Source: Auxenochlorella pyrenoidosa (taxonomy: Eukaryota; Chlorophyta; Trebouxiophyceae; Chlorellales; Chlorellaceae). Taken from it: 20,503 nucleotides of DNA. Numbering within the stretch: position 1 is the first letter of the stretch; each line of letters begins with the position of its first letter. Shown here in pieces: positions 9,918-18,111 of the stretch. The notes under the pieces were generated by a model, which saw only the letters and a list, made by a program, of their open reading frames with translations, was not told where the DNA came from and did not search any database. A program made the position numbers and the translations under genes. Location of the stretch: NCBI GenBank assembly GCA_001430745.1, contig KQ482042.1, forward strand, positions 736,441 to 756,943. The letters run 5' to 3'.

Positions 9918-10335
9918 CCAGCCGTGCATTCGCCTCCCCCACACCGCAACACCTTGTGCTGTCTCCCCTGACCGCGCATTGCCCCTCTTGGTCGTTGCTC
10001 GTTTGCTGTCATCCTTGGGATGTAACCTGCCTGGACCGGCCTGACCCAGCGTGCAATTTCGACTGTGAACGCCGCTTGTGTTGCAACGTTGCTGTGCTGA
10101 GGCTGCGTTGGAGCAGGCAATGTGCAGCTGGAGGCAGTGCAGAGGGGTTCTGTGTGGCTAAGCAAATGTGATGTGAACGTGCGACATGGGAGGCAGCTGT
10201 ACAAGGGGATGCCTTGGCAGATTGCTGTGCAGTTGGCCAGCCAGGCAAGGCTGCCCAAAATCCGGCTGTACTCCGGGTACTGCTCTGTGGTATGCTGCTG
10301 GCAGGTCCTGAAGGCTTGCAAACGGGCCTTGGCCA
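9918..10335. other. Convergent intergenic region (3' UTRs)
   Basis: The LRR gene (+) and the secreted PAN gene (-) converge on these 418 bases. Only the plus-strand TGTAA at 10021-10025 was recognised. No minus-strand TGTAA (TTACA on the plus strand) was seen for the PAN gene. No other gene was recognised. Confidence 0.5.
10021..10025 (+). terminator. Polyadenylation signal TGTAA of the LRR gene
   Basis: TGTAA begins 104 bases after the TAG stop at 9915-9917, in the gap between two convergent genes. It supports the last exon of the LRR gene being transcribed to its end. Confidence 0.55.
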
Positions 10336-12082
10336 TCAGGCGCAGCTGCCGTGCAGGCACGGGCCCTGCACCGCGTAGTAGCCGGCGCATCCACTGCTGG
10401 CAGCCGGCAGTGCGGTCTTGCTGCCGGAGACTTCGTGGGTGCTGGCGGCGTCTGTGCGGGTCCAGCCGCTGGCGCCCTTCATGTAGCAGACGTTCACCCA
10501 GGCGAGGCCCTGGGTTGCTCGGTTCTGTGCGTTGTCGGGCATCCAGTTCCTGGAGGGCAGGCAGGCAGCAGGTGGGCAGTCAGTTGTCATGCATGTTTGA
10601 AGTTCAAAGCTGTCCATCCCCAACGGAACTTGCGACTCAGGCACAGTCGGCAGGCAGAGCGGCGAGCGGCAAGCTTGAGCAGACTTCCAGGGCGAGGTGC
10701 TGCTTTGCAGCATGCCGCCCTGCAACTAGCAGCATGCAGGGAAGAAACCAGACGCGGGCGGGGCGGTTGCAAACCCCAACTGGCGGGGCTGGCTCACCAG
10801 GCAAAGCACTTGCTGTCCTGGGCGCACAGCAGGCAGCACTGGCTGGCAGAGGCGAGGTAGACTGCTTTGTAGTCGCCGCCCTTGAGGGCAGTGTCGGGGG
10901 CGTACACGCCGGTGCACTGGGCAGAGGTGGCAGCAGCGGGGTCTGCGACGGGGCTGGGCGGGGGCAAGGGCTTGGGGCTGGGCGGGGGCGAGGGTTTGGG
11001 GCTGGGCGGGGGCGAGGGCTTGGGCTTGGGGGCGGGTGGCGGGGATGGCGGGGAGGCGGGGGTTGCGCAGAGGGAGGTGCCCTTGGAGATGACGTACATG
11101 AGGGGGCAGCTGCTCCACTTGTTCCAGCAGGTGATGGCCACGCTGACGGCGGGCGCGCAGCGGCCCAGGGAGGTGGCACCCGCGCTGAAGCAGGTGGTGG
11201 AGGTGGCGATGCTGAGGGCGGTGTAGTAGCTGGGGGCGGTGGTGCCTATGCCGCCGCTGTAGGCGCCCTGGTAAGTGGTCACTGTGAACACAGAGCCGTC
11301 CTGCAGGGCAGCCATGATGGCAAAGAAGCGGGCCAGGAACCCATGCGGAGGAGAACGCTTGGGGGGCATGACGGCCGGCGATGGGTACCAGGTGCGCGCA
11401 GGAAGGGAGCTGCAGCCCCTGGCTGGAGCTGCATGCCTTGCAGGCTGCTGTTGATCCAGCAGACGCTGCATGCCGTGCGCAGGCCCACGCAGGCAGCTAA
11501 TCGCACTGCATGGCAAGCCCAGGCCTTCTGACAGCTGCGCCCTGCCCCCGTGCAAGGCCCTTCCCGCCCACCCACCGTGCTGCCGATCTCAATGTCAATC
11601 GCCGACAGGGTGTAGAAAGCAAAGTACTTGGTTGCCCACGCGCCCACGTACACGCTGTCTGCGCCAGCCACTGAGCAGATGCTCTGGACTGCAGCGGCAG
11701 AGGCATTGGCGCCCGGCGGCTCGGTGGGCGGCGGCCCGGAGGGGGCGAGGTGCGCACTTGGAGCACGGCGCTCTGCGCTCGCCGGCATGGGGTGCACCAC
11801 AGGTGAGCCGTTGGCTGCAACGGTGGCCTTGGGGCCTTCAGCTGCAGCATGGGAGGGGCGGAGCGTTCGCCAAGGTTAGCTGGGGATAGCGTCGGAAGCT
11901 GCCGCAGCCGCCAACCCCCGGGGGCGGCGGCAGCCACAGGCCTTGAACAGGTCCAGCCGGCGGCCCGGCTCACCTGCAGGCAGCATGGGCGGGCTCTCTG
12001 CCATGATCACACGAGCCGAGGCTGTGGCCGGCAGTGCGCTGCACAGGGCAGCGAGGAGCAATACTGCATTTGCAGTGCTCAT
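10336..12082 (-). CDS. Secreted proline-rich protein with PAN/apple domain
   Basis: Exons on the minus strand are 12082-11974, 11841-11576, 11300-10798 and 10549-10336. They total 1092 bases, 363 residues, and all phases agree. Residues 1-23 are a classical signal peptide (MSTANAVLLLAALCS... ending TASA). A domain of about 160 residues with YFAFYTLSAIDIEIGS, FTVTTYQGAYSGG and several Cys follows; I do not recognise its family. Residues 206-242 are an SPPPSPKP-type linker typical of hydroxyproline-rich wall glycoproteins. From about residue 254 a Cys-rich PAN/apple-type domain begins: CTGVY, ASASQCCLLCAQDSKCFAWNW, then VNVCYMKG and a Cys-rich tail. Such domains bind protein or carbohydrate. 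A cell-wall or extracellular adhesive role is inferred. The acceptor of exon 2 could be about 20 bases further in, still in phase. Confidence 0.75.
10952..11023. repeat. Three tandem 24-base units encoding the Pro-rich linker
   Basis: Units start at 10952, 10976 and 11000 and differ at only a couple of positions. Each begins GGCTGGGCGGGGGC on the plus strand. On the coding (minus) strand they give eight-residue Ser/Pro/Lys repeats of the PPPSPKPS kind. This is a likely site of length variation between strains. Confidence 0.85.
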
Positions 12083-12466
12083 CGTGACAGTCGAAGATTA
12101 AAGGTCGCGAGAGAGTTATAATAGCGATGACAATTCATGACACACGAGTAAATACATGTTCCAGGAGAAGCATGCGTGCGAGTGCAGCGCGCCCAGCGCA
12201 GACCGGAGCGGCGACGCAGCGCTGCTGAGGCCGCAATGGGAAGTGAACCTGTGAGCACCAACCAAGCATCTTGGCTCGTCTGTTCTGCATGTGCCGTCGT
12301 GGGGTGGCAGCGCAGCACAGACTCCAAATGTCATCTGTAACAGTGCTGCCATTGTTGGCTGCTCATGCCCCTGGGGCGGCCCTGGCCACAGCGGGGGCGG
12401 CAGTGCCTCTTCAGTTGCTGAGTGCGACGCTTTTACGCGATCCAGGCTTCTAATACCATTCCACCC
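12083..12466. promoter_or_regulatory. Divergent (probably bidirectional) promoter region
   Basis: The start codons of the PAN gene (-) and the DUF355 gene (+) face away from each other across 384 bases, so both promoters and 5' UTRs must lie here. An AT-rich TTATAATAG (12116-12124) lies about 40 bases upstream of the minus-strand start. No defined regulatory motif can be named. The first 50 bases or so are duplicated in the relic at 7868-8035. Confidence 0.5.
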
Positions 12467-14807
12467 ATGCTAAACGTCCTGCTGCACCGCCTTGGCAGCC
12501 GCGTCCTCTCCTCAACACAGCACTGTTCCCGGTCCGTCGTTCCGCAGCTCTTGCGCACAGCTTGCGCCGCGCCTGCAATTGCAAACGAGACTTTTAGCCA
12601 TCCGGTATTCGGTTCAGGTCGCTCCGTCAATAGGCGCCACCCCTGGGCAAGCCTGGCGGCGCGCGCAGTCTCCGCCACAGCAGCGGTGCGTTGGTCGAGA
12701 CATTGAGATTAGATCAGTTACCATAAACCTTCCAGCACTGAACGCTGGTTTGATCTAGGGAGGGCTGCGAAGGCTTGCACTTACATGAGACAGCCTGCTG
12801 GTTCGTGGACCAACAGCCCGGGCCATCTCCATGACCGCCCGCCGTGTGCCCCCGCCATCCAAGCCGTGGCAAGCCCACCCTGCTGCCCTTTGTTGCCGGG
12901 CAGATGGGCGGCACAGGAGGCTTTGAGATGGAGCTGGTGGAGGTGGACAACGGCGGCAGCGAAGAGCTCAACTTCATACTGGGTGCGCCACACGGGGGGG
13001 GGGGGGGGGGCTGGGCAAGTGCAGGCGGGAGGCCCACCTGTCAGCTGGCTCCTCATCCTCTGCTTGTTATGGCAGGTGCCGCCTATGTTCACAGTGTACC
13101 TAGCCGCAGCGGCACCTTTTTCTTTGTAGCGTGCATGGCGCGCATGGCTCCAGACCTTCCCCACATGCTCTTGACGCCTCCCCCACCCCCTCCTGGTTGT
13201 GCCTGCCACTCCGCTGTCGCCGTGCAGGTCAGGCCCACTTCATCAAAACTGCTGGTGCGGCTGTACCCATTTGCTCCTGATGTGTTGTCCCTTCCCAGCA
13301 CCAGGCAGTGCTGCAGCGCCAGGGCTCATCTGGCGGAGGCTTGCAACAGGCGCACATTGTGCTTGTCAGCTGGCTGCGCCCTCCTGCACACCCCACCCCG
13401 TTGGGCACACCTCCTGCGCACTGTGTTCCCTGCAACTGCGGAGTGACCTGCAGAGGATCTTGCTGAGGCTCTCTTCCAGTCTGGGACTGCCATAAAGTTT
13501 GGGCTCGCCTTCTGCGAGGCCAGCGGGGACCGGAAAATTAGGTGGGGACAGGCAGGGCGCGGGCGCCAGCGCTGTTAGGAGCTTGCTCTTTGGAGGCGGC
13601 CAACAATGTCCAGCCAGGCTGCAGGGTGTCTGCGTATGTGCCCTGCCTGCTGATCAGCATGTCTGATGACAGTTCCGTGAACTGCAGAGGCTGCGCTCCT
13701 CCCTGTTGCCTGCAGGAAACGAGTGGCAGGGCCAGACCCCCCATGAACCCTGGCTCGTCAGGCTGAGTGGGGAGGGCTGCCAACTCGGGACCTGCCCTTT
13801 GCCCCCCTCCATGCCTCCCCCAGGTGGGACGGCAACGACGAGGGCTTGATCGAGCTGGCCAAGAAGAACGCGCAGGCCATTGGCGCAGGGCACAGGTGCG
13901 GCTGCGGCGCATGCCGAGTTGGCAGGTTCCGCAGCAGGACAGCGATCGGCAGGCCCGCCTCCCAGCCCCGCCTGTGCTTTGCCATGCGCGGTGGCGCGCC
14001 ATGCACAGCAGGCGCGCAGCCGCAAGGTGCGACGGTGGGACTCACGACTGCCCGGTGGGCCTCCTGCCAGGCTGGCCTCCATTCACTGGCGAAGCCTGCC
14101 GCCCGCCTCTGCCGCAGCTTCATCATCTTCCTCAGGGAGGCTTACCCAGTCAACGTGCTGCGGGCGGTGCGCGACTGCCCCACCGTGTGCCGTGTGTACT
14201 GCGCAACAGCAAACCCTACGTGAGCGCCGCCGCCAGCCTCAGCATGCTGCGCCCTGCCCTTCCGTGTGCTGCCCTGGCCCCGGCGACTCTGTAATGTCAC
14301 CTCCTGTGCCACCGTGTTTGTTCTTGCAAAGCTTCCCGGTGCCAATGCGCATGGAGACAGGTCAGTGTTCCTATGCTCCCTGCTGCTGGGACGCGCACCC
14401 TGATCGAACGCCAAGACCAGCATGCCCTCCCGGTTGGGCGCTCCCTTGCTGGCCAGCAGGGCTGTGGTGGTGGGCAAGGACGGTGCCGAGCGGCGGGGCA
14501 TCCTGGGCGTGCTGGATGGCTTCTGCCCGCTGGGGGTGGAAGATGAGGCGGGTGAGGCATGGCCTGCTCTGCTGGGGCACCTGGGCTGGGTGGTGGCAAC
14601 GGAGGTGCCTACATGGCAGTTTTAAGACCCCGCATGCCACTGCTGTTGGGTAGGTGATGGGGATGAGGGCCGGGCGTGAGCTCTAGCAGCCTTGGAAACG
14701 GCCACCTGGGCACATGGACCACAAAGCAACCGGCCCTGCCCCCTGTGCAAACTGCAGATATCAAGGCACGGAAGGATCTGCTGCGCATGATTGGCTACAA
14801 ACGCTGA
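12467..14807 (+). CDS. Adenosine-specific kinase family protein (DUF355) with organelle-type presequence
   Basis: There are eight exons: 12467-12685, 12904-12982, 13228-13254, 13454-13541, 13824-13895, 14118-14219, 14460-14551 and 14758-14807. They total 729 bases, 242 residues, all phases agreeing; acceptor 14457 is an in-phase alternative for exon 7. Residues 1-73 are Arg/Ser/Ala-rich and nearly free of acidic residues, suggesting mitochondrial or plastid import. From about residue 80 the protein matches the prokaryotic adenosine-specific kinase family (PF04008) nearly end to end: EELNFILGQAHFIKTAEDL, KFGLAFCEASG, W.GNDEGLIELAKKNA, IGAGHSFIIFL, PVNVLRAV, VCRVYCATANP, RGILGVLDGF and LLRMIGYK. 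All blocks I remember are intact, so activity is plausible. Known family members are about 160 residues and mostly bacterial or archaeal, so a prokaryotic origin is inferred. Exon 3 is only 27 bases. Confidence 0.88.
12994..13010. repeat. Run of 17 G in an intron of the DUF355 gene
   Basis: Seventeen consecutive G lie just inside the second intron, 11 bases after the donor at 12983. Shorter homopolymers occur at 1924-1934 (11 C, just before an acceptor) and near 19511 (9 G). The exact length is likely uncertain or variable. Confidence 0.85.
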
Positions 14808-14970
14808 GGAGCGCAACTAGGAGCCTGGCTACTTGGGCACATGGATGCCAGCGTTAGGCTGGGAGTCGCACTGCAGGGCGTGGTACCGTGGCAAGAGCCA
14901 ACCACCCACATTCCGCACGACCTACCTTTGCAGTGGGCCACATGTTGCATTCAAGGTCGTTGCTTGGGGC

Positions 14971-14975
14971 TGTAA
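14971..14975 (+). terminator. Polyadenylation signal TGTAA of the DUF355 gene
   Basis: TGTAA lies 164 bases after the TGA stop at 14805-14807 and is the first occurrence downstream. An earlier TGTAA at 14290-14294 falls inside an intron. Confidence 0.55.
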
Positions 14976-15209
14976 GACCTGAGATGCAGACTAGGGCGGA
15001 CCGTCGCGTGCCAAGGGCATCCAGCTGGCCTGGCGGGCGCTGGCCGCAACGCTGCGCAGCACACTTGGATGGCTGCCCCTTTCTCAACTGGGTGTTTTGA
15101 CGTAGGCCACGCCTCTCCGATCTTTCTCCCTGCGTGTACGCCGCCCAGCCGCAGAATACCCGCCGTTCTTGCGCGCGCTGCCCTCCCCACCCCAAGACGG
15201 CCGGACTGA

Positions 15210-15243
15210 CTGACGACCTTGGACATAGAAAGAAGGTCGTCAG
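15210..15243. repeat. Inverted repeat, 11-base arms, 12-base loop
   Basis: CTGACGACCTT (15210-15220) is followed after 12 bases by its exact reverse complement AAGGTCGTCAG (15233-15243). It could form a stem-loop or be a palindromic protein-binding site. Confidence 0.8.
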
Positions 15244-15453
15244 GCAGCCAGGTAGGCTGGGTGTGCCAGTGAGGGACGCTACTTCACAAGCAGCCAGGCC
15301 TGTCGCGGCGAGCCTCCCGCGATCGCGGCGCTTGTTCGGATCGCCCAATTGCGCCCCCATAGAGGGGCGTTCCTCGCAGAGGGCGCCCGTTCCAAACCTG
15401 CCCTGCGAGCTCTGGGCGCTCTGCGTGCGCCATCTCACCATCTTACGGCGCAA

Positions 15454-15475
15454 CAAGGCGCTAGAAAGCGCCTTG
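15454..15475. repeat. Inverted repeat, 9-base arms, 4-base loop
   Basis: CAAGGCGCT (15454-15462), loop AGAA, then AGCGCCTTG (15467-15475) form a perfect hairpin about 150 bases upstream of the RING gene start. Confidence 0.8.
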
Positions 15476-15626
15476 CAGCCGGCGGGCCTGCCCAAGACAC
15501 TCGTGACCGGCCCAGGGTTTCCCACCCTTCGCTCCGGCCCATTGCCCGCCGCCTCTTGCCGTCCTCGCTCTGCAGCACCCACCCGTTTGTGCTAGCTGGG
15601 CGTGTGCTAGCAGCAGTTGCATCTGC

Positions 15627-17444
15627 ATGGATCCAGTTTTTCAGCTGGATGAGGCGGGCACGCCCTCGCCCTCGGCTGGGCTAGACCCGACTGCAGCCGG
15701 CAGCAGCGGCACCCCCGGCAGCGCCACGCCCCCGCCGGCAGCCAGCACGCCGGGCACAGCCACCCCATGCACGCGCGGCGAGCATGTGGGGAACGAGGAC
15801 ATCGCGGTGGAGCGCCGAGTAGTGCCGCTGCTGGAGTTTTCAGAGGACACGTGCTCCATCTGCCTAGAGGACTACACAAAAGAGGACCCGGGGGCACCCA
15901 CGGTCTGCGGGTGCGCTGCGCTGCCTGCTGTGGAAGGGCAGAGGCGGGGCAGCAGGCTTCTTGATGGGGCTGCGGGATAGGGGAGTGTGGCATGGTTGGG
16001 AAGGGTGTTGCAGGAGAGAGGGTATGGCCCTGGTTGGGCCCCGGGCGCATGCCGCCCTGCAAGGTGCCGCTGCACGGCTGCGATGCTCTGCTGGGCACGC
16101 TGCACATGTAGCGCCTGCACCTTAACTCCCGCCAATTGCCCTGCTGTTCCTGTTCGTGCAGGCACCACTTCCATTTGCAGGCGCGTGCTGGCAGCGCCCT
16201 CTAGCGCCGGCTGCTGGGGCCGACACTGCAAGGGCAGGGGGCGGGGTTGCTGATGCAGCATGTGTTGCTGCAACGATGTGCGCTCGTCCAATTGCTTCCT
16301 GCTCAGCCTGGGTCCCCCGACCTCATGCTCGTGCCTGCAGTGCATCATGCAGTGGGCGCAGCGCAGCCGCGAGTGCCCGTTGTGTTTCAGAAGCCTGCAG
16401 CTGGAGGTGCGGCCGGCTGCCACACCTGCCGCTGCCGCCCGCATCCCTGCTCGGCCCCATTCCTGCATGGCCAGCCTGCTTGGTTTTGGTACTGCCGGCA
16501 GCAGGGCACGCAGTCGCTGGTGCACTGCAGCGTAGGGCGCGTGTGTGCTGCACCCACCGCCCTCCTGCTGAGTGCCTGGATGCCGGCCCCGCTGCCCCTG
16601 CAGGACGACGACATGAACTCGCTGCTGCCCTTTGGCGAGTATGTGTCGCCAGCTCAGCGCGCGGCGGAGCAGGCCTCCCTGGAAACATGGGAGCTGGAGC
16701 GCCTGCTCATCCGGCTGGCAGCCAGCCAGCGGCACCACCGCTCCAGCAGGCACGGCGGCGGCAGCAGCCGGCACCGGCGGCAGGGCTCCCGTGGCGAGGG
16801 CTCGGCGCCGCAGCCCATCCGCGGCAGCGGCGGTGCCACGGTGGCTCCGGAAGCGGTGGCGGCAGCGTGGTGGTCCCTCCCACCCGACGCAGCAGCAGGG
16901 CCGGCAGGCGCAAGCAGCGCAAGCAGCAGTGCAGCGGCAACAGGCAGCAACGGGCGGGAGCTGCGCCCGGTCAGCGCCCCCAGTGGGGCCTACCCCTCCA
17001 GTTGGCCGCCCGCTGGCGGCCCCGAGGCTAGCAGCAGTGGTGGCGACGCAGCAGGGGATGAGGGGCATGTTGTCAGCCCGCGCAGCCGCGCCGGTGCCAT
17101 GTCATTTAAGGGCCGCCTGGCCTCGCTGCGACTCAAGTGAGGCTGGCTGGGGGCTGGCAGGGAGTCTGGCTCGGGGGCCTGTTCGCTGTTGATCGTGAGG
17201 CGAGTCTGACCCGACAAAAGTTATGCTGCCCTGTGCTGGCAGGCTCCTGGGGTGCCTCCAGGGGTTCCGTTACATTCTGGGCTACCCGGCCCACGCCCCA
17301 GCAAGCCGGCCCAACCTCCTGTTCTGCTGCAGGGACAAGCTAGACAAGACGGCACGTGAACTGAAGAGCCTGTTTTCCCCTGGCAGCGGCAGTGCTGGCG
17401 GACCGCGCGGCGGCGGCCCAGGCGCTGCTGGCATGCACCCGTAG
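15627..17444 (+). CDS. RHF-like RING-H2 E3 ubiquitin ligase
   Basis: Exons are 15627-15910, 16162-16180, 16341-16406, 16604-17136 and 17333-17444. They total 1014 bases, 337 residues, all phases agreeing. After an acidic, Pro/Thr-rich N-terminus, a RING-H2 spans residues 76-116: CSIC (C76, C79), C94-G-H96-HF-H99-LQ-C102, then CPLC (C113, C116), with IMQW and QRSRECPLC as in plant RHF1A/RHF2A. The centre of the RING (HHFHLQ) comes from a 19-base microexon. Its downstream intron must start with GC (16181), not GT. The C-terminal half is Ser/Gly/Ala/His-rich, ending in FKGRLASLRLK joined to DKLDKTARELKSLF, also reminiscent of RHF C-termini. Reading past 17136 without splicing gives an immediate TGA at 17138, a shorter alternative. 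The expected role is ubiquitin transfer from an E2; plant RHFs act in gametogenesis by degrading a cell-cycle inhibitor, so the substrate here is unknown. Confidence 0.82.
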
Positions 17445-18111
17445 CAGGATTGCATGCTCATGCTGTGTCTGTGTCCATGCACCCTCGCCCTACATTTTGC
17501 CACCTCCTTGTTGCTGTTGGCCACTCTTGCCCTTCCGACTTTGCCGCCCAAGCTGCCAGGCCCCTTGCAGCGGCACTTGGCTGCAGTCCATCTTTGTGAT
17601 ACTGGAGAGGGTGGCAGGCCGTGTCATACGTGTACACAGATGGATGCAGAACTCCCACTGCTCAGGACCAGCTGGTCAATCATGGCAGTAGTAACCAGTT
17701 CAAAGCTGACTGTGGCAAGAACAAATTCTGGAGGGAGATAAGGAGAAAAAGTGCAAGTCGGGTGCAGCCGCCCTGCAACAGCGGCAGCAGCTGAACCCCC
17801 CTTCCCTTCCGGACTGCCCGAACGCGCTATATCCTTAGAACCGCCTCTCCAAAGGCGCTAGCTATTGAAAGTGGGGGGTTCAGAGCCTCCCTCGCGCTGC
17901 TGAGGATGCTCTGCCTTCTCCACCGCATAGTGTTATTGCGCAGTTTGGCCACCGTCCATTGGCCCCTGGACACGGCCTAAAAGCTCCCCGAAGACTTTCT
18001 TCGCACGTCCCGGGCCGTGCGAGCCACTGGGGGCTCCACACACACCCGCACCATCTCGCCGGCCTCCCCTCCGCCAACCAGATGCCCTGTTTGGTGAAAC
18101 AATAGCTGCAA
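17445..18111. other. 3' UTR of the RING gene and promoter of the inositol-oxygenase-like gene
   Basis: No gene was recognised in these 667 bases and no TGTAA follows the RING gene stop. CTATAT at 17828-17833 is a possible TATA-like element about 280 bases before the next ATG. A 7-base inverted repeat TCGCACG / CGTGCGA with an 8-base CCCGGG-containing loop lies at about 18000-18021. Confidence 0.4.

Larger units (their letters stand above)
14976..15626. other. Intergenic/promoter region of the RING gene with two hairpins
   Basis: No supported gene lies in these 651 bases. An open frame at 15134-15595 encodes an Arg/Pro/Ala-rich sequence with no recognisable motif. The stretch holds two perfect inverted repeats (listed separately) and a 9-base direct repeat TGTGCTAGC at 15588-15596 and 15603-15611, just upstream of the RING gene start. 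Confidence 0.45.

Noticed and set aside
10122..11531. Plus-strand open frame of 469 residues over the PAN gene
   Set aside because: It is the antisense shadow of the minus-strand gene, which has a signal peptide, phase-matched introns and a PAN domain. The Gly-rich part is the reverse of the Pro-rich repeats.
14335..14361. Possible extra exon (FPVPMRMET) in the DUF355 gene
   Set aside because: Its end phase does not fit the next exon, and the family alignment runs directly from ATANP to AVVVGKDG without it.
15134..15595. Plus-strand open frame of 153 residues upstream of the RING gene
   Set aside because: It is Arg/Pro/Ala-rich with no motif, contains the inverted repeats, and has no supporting splice or poly(A) signal. 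It is treated as intergenic.
15872..17068. Long minus-strand open frame (398 residues)
   Set aside because: It lies opposite the RING gene, crosses its introns and shows no recognisable motif.
17137..17140. TGA directly after LRLK as the end of the RING protein
   Set aside because: GTGAGG here is a good donor, and splicing to 17333 adds a phase-matched DKLDKTARELKSLF tail resembling RHF C-termini. It is kept only as an alternative.
17853..17864. AAGGCGCTAG shared with the hairpin at 15454-15475
   Set aside because: Only ten bases match and the flanks do not align, so it is consistent with chance.
17850..17895. tRNA-like T-arm (GGGGTTCAGAGCC)
   Set aside because: The T-loop consensus is not met, and no matching acceptor, D or anticodon arms were found around it.
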